From Spirochaetia bacterium (lineage in GTDB: Bacteria > Spirochaetota > Leptospiria > Turneriellales > JAOUFE01): 41,891 nucleotides of DNA. The position numbers and the translations under genes are program-made. Under the pieces are notes generated by a model, which saw only the letters and a program-made list of their open reading frames with translations, was not told where the DNA came from and searched no databases. The stretch lies in the NCBI GenBank assembly GCA_029857955.1, contig JAOUFY010000022.1, forward strand, positions 1-41,891. The letters are read 5' to 3'. Positions 35,678-41,891 of the stretch are shown here, piece by piece; position 1 is the first letter of the stretch, and each line of letters opens with the position of its first letter.

Positions 35678-37315
35678 TTACTTTAAATTTTTCAACAATT
35701 CTACAATATCAATGTTGTACCTTTCAAATATTTCGTTTTTAGCAAGGTCAAATTGAAGCAAAGCGATATTGTATTGAACCAAAGATTCAAGAACCCGTTG
35801 ACGCGCATCTACAATACTATCTAAGGCATTTTTAACCACAATAGAATTAAATCGCCCTTTTTGTGCATTCTGCATAATTTTTTCATAATAAATTTGAGAT
35901 TCTTTCATCACCGTTTTTGTATTAACCAGGACTTTATATTGCAGTTGAACGGCCTGATATTTTTCAGTAACTTCGTCTTCAACTTCTTTTTTCAACTGTA
36001 CAAGTTTAATACGTGACTGTTCTACTTTAAATGATGCATTTCGAATAGCTGTTTTAACTCCCTTATCCCATAATGGATAAGAAGCGCTTACGCCAATTTT
36101 CCAGGTTGGATATTTTGCTGATACTGAATCAGCAAAGGCCGTGGAAAAAATATCAGACTGACCTAGCGTAGATATAGTAAAAAAACCAGTCAATGAAGGC
36201 AGCGCATTATGATTGGCAAGAGATAAATTTAACTCATTGACTTCAATTTCACGCAATATGTTTTTATAATCAACTCTTTTTCTTAATGCGATTTCAATGG
36301 ATTCTTGCAAGTTCAATACCGGCAATTCTTCTACAAGTTCTGTAACACCTTGAATTTTCGTATCTGAAGGCATGTTGATTGTACGAAGCAATTTTCTCAT
36401 TGCCTGATCTCGCTGAAATTCACTTAAAGCATAACGGCTTTTCGCTGCGGCAACAAGAGATTGGTATTGATTTAATTCAAAAGAATCCGTCAAACCATAC
36501 GATGAATTTCGACCAACAATGTCTCGAATTTGTATTGTCGCATCTAATCCTTTTTTGCTGTTTTTAAGAGCACTTTCCTGAATAATTACCTGCCAGTAAT
36601 CAACAAGAGCTGATACAATTAAACCTGATAATTGCGAAATGTATGCATCTCTTCTCATTTCAGTAATATTTTTTAAAATTGCCATATTTTTACGATCAGC
36701 AATTCCAAATGCATTTTTCAACAGGTCCTGCTGAACTGAGAAAAATAAAGATGGTTTATGAAATGGAGGATCTTCATTCGGTTTTAAATTTGGAATTGCA
36801 AGATCATTTTGATCATATAAATTTTCTTTGACCCCGAGAGACAGCATGGTTCCCGTTGAAAAAATCTTGGATACTGACAGACCCGCATCATATTGAGTAG
36901 TTTTATCTCCGCCAAAACTTGAAGCTAAACCGCTGACAGGAACCTGTTGATTTAAATACGAACCATCTGCATTTAATCGTATGGAATATTTCTGCAGGTA
37001 GTTTTCAAAATCGGTATCACTCATCAATACATCAAATTTAGCGCTTTTAAGTGTAAGGTTATTATGAAGAACCAATTGAATGGCTGAATCAAGAGTTAAA
37101 TTTAACGTTGTAGCCGGTGAAGAATTGCCTGTATTTTGAGAAACCTCTGACGGTTCAACGTCTTTAGCTGTTTTATTTTCTACATCTGCATTTTCATTTT
37201 GTAAAGGTTTATCCGTATTTACAATATCAAGAGCAAAAACTGGAGCATATGTTAGTCCTCCCAAAATAATGATGACATAAAAAAAGAAAGCGGTTTGAAT
37301 TAATTTTTTAATCAT
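35678..37315 (-). CDS. TolC-family outer membrane efflux protein
   Basis: A 545-residue outer membrane protein. Signal peptide 'MIKKLIQTAFFFYVIIILGGL..PVFALD' is followed by a ~45-residue polar linker and the OEP pattern 'LTLDSAIQLVLHNNLTLKSAKFDVLMSD'. Two long coiled-coil alpha-barrel halves follow; the second repeat is visible as 'LNLQESIEIALRKRVDYKNILREIEVNELNLSLANH', with 'WKIGVSASYPLWDKG'. It forms a trimeric channel for efflux or type I secretion. No inner-membrane pump or adaptor is adjacent. It overlaps the tetR stop by 4 nt (ATGA), so the regulator probably controls it. Confidence 0.93.
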   Translation of the reverse strand: MIKKLIQTAFFFYVIIILGGLTYAPVFALDIVNTDKPLQNENADVENKTAKDVEPSEVSQNTGNSSPATTLNLTLDSAIQLVLHNNLTLKSAKFDVLMSDTDFENYLQKYSIRLNADGSYLNQQVPVSGLASSFGGDKTTQYDAGLSVSKIFSTGTMLSLGVKENLYDQNDLAIPNLKPNEDPPFHKPSLFFSVQQDLLKNAFGIADRKNMAILKNITEMRRDAYISQLSGLIVSALVDYWQVIIQESALKNSKKGLDATIQIRDIVGRNSSYGLTDSFELNQYQSLVAAAKSRYALSEFQRDQAMRKLLRTINMPSDTKIQGVTELVEELPVLNLQESIEIALRKRVDYKNILREIEVNELNLSLANHNALPSLTGFFTISTLGQSDIFSTAFADSVSAKYPTWKIGVSASYPLWDKGVKTAIRNASFKVEQSRIKLVQLKKEVEDEVTEKYQAVQLQYKVLVNTKTVMKESQIYYEKIMQNAQKGRFNSIVVKNALDSIVDARQRVLESLVQYNIALLQFDLAKNEIFERYNIDIVELLKNLK

Positions 37316-38034
37316 AGATTTAAATTCCTGTTATTTTTTATTTCTAATATTTGTTTATTTAAGATTTCAATTACGCCCAAAGGAATATCTTTAAGCTTTA
37401 CAGGATTTGCCACACCTAAAGATTGAAATACGTGTACGAATAAAAAATCTAGTATATTTTGTTTTATGTCATTTCCATAAAGGCGATTATAAATTTTTGT
37501 TTCTCTATATATTTCTTCCTGATTGATGTATGTGATTAAAAAAACAATAAAACTCCAAACGCTCATCATTGGATTGCTTGTCTTGAATTCACCGGTCTTT
37601 ACTCCCTCAATAACAATGCTTTCTAATCGCTCTAGCGCTGGACCAAAATAGTCTTTTACAAGCATCTTCATGCTGTTTTTACCTTCGGCAAAGTCCCAGG
37701 CGATGATTCGATGAAAGTCATGGTCAATTACATCAAAATGTAAATGAACAATGCAATAGATCATGGATGATAATTTTTGCGTTGAAGTTAAACTCTCGTT
37801 TATCGGGTAAATGCTGGTATCATTTTTTAAACCAAGCCCTACCAAATAAATAATAACGTCTTTATACAATTGTTCTTTGCTGCCGAAATAATAATGTAAC
37901 ATAGCCTTATTAACACCCGTTTGTTTGGCAATGGCATCCATTCTTGCGCCAGCAAAACCATGTAGGGCAAATTCTTTTTTAGCTGAAAATAATATTTTAA
38001 GCTTAGTTTCTTGATTGATCTGTGCTTTACTCAT
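37312..38034 (-). CDS. TetR/AcrR-family transcriptional regulator
   Basis: A 240-residue repressor. The N-terminal DNA-binding domain has 'ILFSAKKEFALHGFAGARMDAIAKQTGVNKAMLHYYFGSKEQLYKDVI', a classic TetR helix-turn-helix. The C-terminal ligand domain is helical with 'MMSVWSFIVFLITYINQEE'. The frame starts with GTG at 38040; the ATG at 38034 (MSKAQINQ) is preferred. It overlaps tolC by 4 nt, forming a two-gene operon. A palindromic operator candidate lies at 38053-38072, so autorepression is likely. Confidence 0.94.
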   Translation of the reverse strand: MSKAQINQETKLKILFSAKKEFALHGFAGARMDAIAKQTGVNKAMLHYYFGSKEQLYKDVIIYLVGLGLKNDTSIYPINESLTSTQKLSSMIYCIVHLHFDVIDHDFHRIIAWDFAEGKNSMKMLVKDYFGPALERLESIVIEGVKTGEFKTSNPMMSVWSFIVFLITYINQEEIYRETKIYNRLYGNDIKQNILDFLFVHVFQSLGVANPVKLKDIPLGVIEILNKQILEIKNNRNLNL

Positions 38035-38052
38035 GAACACGGCTACCGAAAA

Positions 38053-38072
38053 TTAACTAAACGGTTAGTCAA
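38053..38072. promoter_or_regulatory. Candidate TetR-type operator
   Basis: TTaACTAA-ACGG-TTAGTcAA is a 20-bp palindrome with one mismatched pair, 18 nt upstream of the tetR ATG. On the minus strand it reads TTGACTAACCGTTTAGTTAA and includes a TTGACT hexamer that could be a -35 box. Its size and symmetry are those of TetR/AcrR operators, and it is the only such palindrome in front of the tetR-tolC pair. Confidence 0.7.
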
Positions 38073-38463
38073 ATATTTTTTAATAAATGGATGATTCCAT
38101 GTTAAACAACTTTTAAAAATAAATTTTTCTTCATTATAAGATGAAAATTTAAAAATGACATATTTAATTATAAATTAACATATTTAACAAATTTTTATCA
38201 ATTTACAAATATGAAAGATCAGTTTATATATCAAAATCATTCATTTTCATATATAAACTCACCTTTTATATTTATAAAATGTTATTTTAAAAATTAAAAT
38301 GACAGTAAAAAAGAAAAATTAATGTTTTTTAAATACAAAATGTCAATTTATAGTTATAAATTAACATTTTTACATTTAAAACAATAAAACCTCACGATCA
38401 TGCTGCGTGTGCCAATACGTGATTGCAGGTTGCAATCAGAAAAAACCTTCTATGTTTATAATA
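38073..38463. other. AT-rich, palindrome-rich intergenic region
   Basis: This is the rest of the 430-bp gap between carB and tetR, with no credible gene. It contains several inverted repeats. agtttatatatcaaaat (38221-38237) pairs with attttcatatataaact (38243-38259), matching at 16 of 17 positions. aaatgtcaatttata (38338-38352) pairs with tataaattaacattt (38355-38369), matching at 14 of 15. tgattgca-ggt-tgcaatca (38420-38438) is perfect. The sequence TATAAATTAACAT recurs (38170 and 38355 areas). The last hairpin lies 26 nt past the carB stop and may end its transcript, but lacks a U tract in that direction. Confidence 0.6.
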
Positions 38464-41400
38464 TTAATTTATACAATATGTCGATATGCCTTTATTTTTC
38501 ATTTCTGCGATACCATCAAATGCAGCATTGGCTGCAGCAACAGTTGTCATGTATGGAATGTTATACTGTAAGGCAGATAAACGAATTTCAAGTGCATCGT
38601 TTCGGGTCTGTACTCCGGTCGGTATGTTTATCACAAGCTTAATTTCTTTTGAACGAATTTTATCAACAATGTGAGGACGACCTTCGTGAACTTTTAAAAC
38701 TTTTTCACACTTTATGCCGTGATCGTTTAAATATTGTGAAGTATTTTCTGTAGCTACAATGGTAAAACCAGTTTCAAGGGCTTTTCTCATACAATCAACA
38801 ATCAGTGGTTTACAAAGATCGTTTACAGAAACAAAAATTTTACCTTCAAGCGGTAAAGAAGCGTTTGCTGCAATCTGAGCTTTAAAAAAAGCCTCGGCAG
38901 GAGTTTTACCAATACCCATCACCTCGCCGGTAGATTTCATCTCAGGCCCTAAAATAGTGTCTACACCGCTGAATTTTTTAAATGGAAATACAACTTCTTT
39001 GGCATAGTACAATGAAGGTTCTTTATATTCAAGAAGGTTTAATTCTTTTAAAGTTTTGCCAAGCATAACCCTGGTAGCGACTTTTGCAAGCGGTATTCCT
39101 GTTGCTTTTGAAACAAAAGGTACTGTTCTGCTGGCTCGAGGGTTTACCTCAAGTATATATAACTCATCATTATAAATAGCAAATTGAATGTTCATCAAAC
39201 CAATTACCCTTAACTCAAGAGCCAACTGTTTAGTTACAATTTTAATTTCACTTAACAATGATTCTGAAATATTATACGGAGGAAGAATACACGCGCTGTC
39301 GCCGGAATGAATACCTGCTTCTTCAATGTGTTCAAGAATACCGGCCACATAAACGTCTATTCCGTCAGAAATAGCATCGACATCGAGCTCAACTGCATTT
39401 TCAAGAAACTGATCGATGAGCACAGGTCGATCTTTACTGACTTCTGTACTTTGTTTCATATACGTAGAAAGCTGATCAGGACCATGTACAATACTCATGG
39501 CCCTGCCGCCTAAAACATAGGAAGGTCTGGCCAAGACCGGATATCCGATTTTTTCTGCCGCAGTCAGCGCGCTGGAAAGGCTGGTCGCCATTGTTCCCCG
39601 CGGTTGTTTAATGTGTAACTTGTCAATGATTTCAGAAAAACGCTGACGATTTTCAGCAAGGTCTATACTTGCCCAGGATGTGCCTAAAATGGGAACTCCC
39701 TTTTTATTTAAGGCATTGGCAAGCTTCAAAGGAGTTTGACCACCAAATTGCAAGATGATTCCGCGAATATTCCCGTTTTGAGATTCTTTTTTATAGATAT
39801 TATAAACACTTTCAATGGTCAGCGGCTCAAAATACAAACGATCAGAGGTATCATAATCCGTAGAAACTGTTTCTGGATTTGAATTGATCATGATGCTTTC
39901 AAATCCCATCTCCTGTATTGCAAATGATGCATGGCAGCAGCAATAGTCAAATTCAATTCCCTGACCAATTCGATTTGGCCCTCCCCCTAAAATAATGACT
40001 TTTTCTTTATCACTTGGATTACTCTCGCACTCTGTTTCCATCGTAGAATACATGTAAGGTGTATACGATTCAAACTCTGCAGCACATGTATCCACTCGTT
40101 TATATACAGGTTGAATTTTCATGTCCGAAATAAACTGTTCTACTTTTTTTTGATGATCACGGATATCACTTTCAATTTTCCATTCGAGCTCAAGATATTC
40201 CTGCGATCCTTTATCGTATTTTACTAAATTACTGATTTCATCCTGTAAACGGCTCTGTGCCATCATAAAAGCAAATTGTCGTTCGCAATAACCAAGCTTA
40301 AATCCGTCTAAAATCAGTTCTTTTGTAATTACATTATTATTATTCCATGTATTTTTAAATAAATCTTCATAGGAAATTAATTTTAAAAGTTGAGTTAAAA
40401 ACCACGGGTCAATGTTACTGTATTCATAAATCTGTGTTAGAGAAATGTTTTGAAGCATGGCTTCGCGTACATAAAAAATTCTTAAATCAGTAGCTTTTGA
40501 TAAAACATCTTTAATAAAAATATTAAATTCGCCATTTTGAATTTTTCTCATCACTTCCGAAGAAATTTCAAATTTACCGTCACAGCCCCATCCTGATCTG
40601 CCGATTTCAAGCGATCTTATACTTTTTTGAAAAGATTCCGGAAAAGTTCTGCCAATGGCCATTGCCTCGCCCACTGATCTCATTTGAGTATCCAATAACC
40701 GCGAGCTTTCAGGGAATTTTTCAAAAGTAAACCGAGGTATTTTGGTTACAATATAATCAATGGTTGGCTCAAACGATGCCGGTGTTTTTTTTGTTACATC
40801 GTTCATGATTTCATCAAGTGTATAACCAACTGATAATTTAGCTGCAATCTTAGCAATGGGAAACCCTGTCGCCTTGCTTGCCAGAGCCGATGATCGACTC
40901 ACCCTCGGGTTCATCTCAATCACAATGATATCGCCGTTTGTTGGATTAATAGCAAATTGAACATTGGATCCGCCGGTTTCAACTCCAATTTCACGTATAA
41001 TAGCGATTCCCAAATCGCGTAATTTCTGATATTCTTTATCGCTTAATGTTTGCTGAGGTGCAACGGTTATTGAGTCTCCGGTATGAATACCCATGGGATC
41101 AAGGTTTTCAATGCTGCAAACGATCACCACATTGTCTGCTACATCACGCATGACTTCAAGTTCAAATTCTTTCCATCCGAGAACAGATTGTTCAACTAAA
41201 ATTTGATTGATCGGGCTTTCATAAATACCTCTTGCAATCATCGATTCATACTCTTCAAGGTTGTAACAAACTCCGCCCCCTGTACCGCCTAAAGTATAAG
41301 AAGGTCTTAAGATCAATGGAAATCCAATTCGATCAGCCAGTTCCAATGCTTCTGTAAGGTTGGTAACGATGCCGGATTCGGGAACGCTTGCGCCGATGTT

Positions 41401-41811
41401 TTGCATTGCCTTTTTAAACAATTCCCTGTCTTCAGCTTTTTTAATAGCCTCTGCTCGTGCTCCGATCAATTCTACACTGTATTTTTTTAAAATACCGGCT
41501 GAATCCAGTTGCAAAGCGGCATTTAACGCTGTTTGACCGCCCACAGTTGGTAAAATGGCGTCGGGCCTTTCATTTTTTATAATTTCTTCAAGGTAAGTTA
41601 AATCAATGGGTTCAATATAAACCCGATCTGCCAGTTCCGGATCTGTCATGATGGTCGCAGGGTTTGAATTGATTAAAATGGTTTCATAACCCTCGCTTTG
41701 AAGGGCTTTTACTGCCTGGGTTCCGGAATAATCAAATTCACAGGCCTGCCCTATAACGATCGGACCTGATCCAATGATCATTATTTTTTTAATATCCGTA
41801 CGTTTAGGCAT
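38464..41811 (-). CDS. carB: Carbamoyl-phosphate synthase large subunit
   Basis: A 1115-residue CarB, making carbamoyl phosphate for pyrimidine and arginine synthesis with the CarA glutaminase. Two homologous ATP-grasp halves are visible. The first has '[19 protein letters not shown]', '[13 protein letters not shown]' and '[24 protein letters not shown]'. The second has '[19 protein letters not shown]', '[12 protein letters not shown]' and '[25 protein letters not shown]'. The oligomerisation domain and a C-terminal MGS-like domain ('[21 protein letters not shown]') are present. It is longer than the usual ~1070 residues because of an insertion at ~520-562. carA is not in the window. The 80 bp beyond the start show no recognisable gene. 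Confidence 0.98.
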   Translation of the reverse strand: MPKRTDIKKIMIIGSGPIVIGQACEFDYSGTQAVKALQSEGYETILINSNPATIMTDPELADRVYIEPIDLTYLEEIIKNERPDAILPTVGGQTALNAALQLDSAGILKKYSVELIGARAEAIKKAEDRELFKKAMQNIGASVPESGIVTNLTEALELADRIGFPLILRPSYTLGGTGGGVCYNLEEYESMIARGIYESPINQILVEQSVLGWKEFELEVMRDVADNVVIVCSIENLDPMGIHTGDSITVAPQQTLSDKEYQKLRDLGIAIIREIGVETGGSNVQFAINPTNGDIIVIEMNPRVSRSSALASKATGFPIAKIAAKLSVGYTLDEIMNDVTKKTPASFEPTIDYIVTKIPRFTFEKFPESSRLLDTQMRSVGEAMAIGRTFPESFQKSIRSLEIGRSGWGCDGKFEISSEVMRKIQNGEFNIFIKDVLSKATDLRIFYVREAMLQNISLTQIYEYSNIDPWFLTQLLKLISYEDLFKNTWNNNNVITKELILDGFKLGYCERQFAFMMAQSRLQDEISNLVKYDKGSQEYLELEWKIESDIRDHQKKVEQFISDMKIQPVYKRVDTCAAEFESYTPYMYSTMETECESNPSDKEKVIILGGGPNRIGQGIEFDYCCCHASFAIQEMGFESIMINSNPETVSTDYDTSDRLYFEPLTIESVYNIYKKESQNGNIRGIILQFGGQTPLKLANALNKKGVPILGTSWASIDLAENRQRFSEIIDKLHIKQPRGTMATSLSSALTAAEKIGYPVLARPSYVLGGRAMSIVHGPDQLSTYMKQSTEVSKDRPVLIDQFLENAVELDVDAISDGIDVYVAGILEHIEEAGIHSGDSACILPPYNISESLLSEIKIVTKQLALELRVIGLMNIQFAIYNDELYILEVNPRASRTVPFVSKATGIPLAKVATRVMLGKTLKELNLLEYKEPSLYYAKEVVFPFKKFSGVDTILGPEMKSTGEVMGIGKTPAEAFFKAQIAANASLPLEGKIFVSVNDLCKPLIVDCMRKALETGFTIVATENTSQYLNDHGIKCEKVLKVHEGRPHIVDKIRSKEIKLVINIPTGVQTRNDALEIRLSALQYNIPYMTTVAAANAAFDGIAEMKNKGISTYCIN

Positions 41812-41891
41812 ACCGCCAAATCACAATATTTAAATGAGCGGTCAAATCATTGAATTGTATTGCTGCAATTAAAATGGGCGGATTCAAATCC

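Noticed and set aside
38400-38642. Plus-strand 80-codon frame at the carB 3' end
   Set aside because: Mostly antisense to carB, with no independent support.
41812-41891. Possible end of carA upstream of carB
   Set aside because: A short open frame overlaps the carB start, but its C-terminus does not resemble CarA and its length is within chance.

Overview
This window looks like chromosomal core DNA from an AT-rich, diderm, spirochaete-like bacterium. The taxonomic hints are a FapA (DUF342) protein with a Jag-like N-terminus, followed by a small conserved-looking 'MSVRPLDLQ' protein; LpxD, which implies lipid A; a PilZ protein whose N-terminal half resembles leptospiral DUF1577 proteins; a free-standing XPB/Ssl2-type helicase-associated protein; and a CarB lengthened to 1115 residues by an insertion. 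I would guess a Leptospirales relative, but no rRNA is present and the assignment is an inference. I see no prophage, CRISPR array or full insertion sequence. Mobile DNA is limited to one 140-bp MITE-like element.

Layout. 1-4.1 kb: a DUF167/YggU protein, convergent with a PilZ protein, then a STAS-like small protein and htpG. 4.1-6.3 kb: a minus-strand operon of six tRNAs (transcribed Pro, Arg-TCT, His, Arg-TCG, Leu, Gly), with a lipoprotein solute-binding protein gene downstream. 6.5-9.3 kb: a tightly overlapping minus-strand operon purC-purS-purQ-rsgA. 9.5-12.8 kb: plus-strand pssA, a secreted glycine-rich protein, lpxD and ruvX (envelope lipid genes). 12.8-13.7 kb: a response-regulator diguanylate cyclase. 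13.9-18.6 kb: the translation/transcription operon rimP-nusA-infB-rbfA, with a candidate attenuator in front of rimP and a structured 181-nt rimP-nusA spacer. 18.8-19.8 kb: the MITE, a small membrane protein, tRNA-Arg(ACG) and a probable rpoZ. 19.8-21.8 kb: the XPB-like accessory protein. 21.8-22.5 kb: a gene-poor gap with possible remnants. 22.5-25.7 kb: an M48 metalloprotease behind three tandem AIM24 paralogues. 25.9-30.8 kb: murC-ligA-murD, peptidoglycan genes with a DNA ligase inserted. 31-35.2 kb: a secreted protein of unknown function, fapA and its small partner. 35.2-38 kb: tetR-tolC and a DoxX-like protein. 38-38.5 kb: an AT-rich palindrome-rich gap. 38.5-41.8 kb: carB.

The most interesting unexplained signals are non-coding. 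First, three GC-rich double-hairpin elements sit in the same orientation just downstream of the last gene of three minus-strand operons (rsgA, rbfA, murD). Two of them share a conserved framework with exchanged but still complementary stem sequences. Second, large near-perfect AT-rich palindromes lie between carB and tetR. Third, an intrinsic terminator sits in the leader of the rimP operon. On the protein side, the triple AIM24-M48 protease cluster, the FapA module and the orphan XPB-like protein deserve attention.
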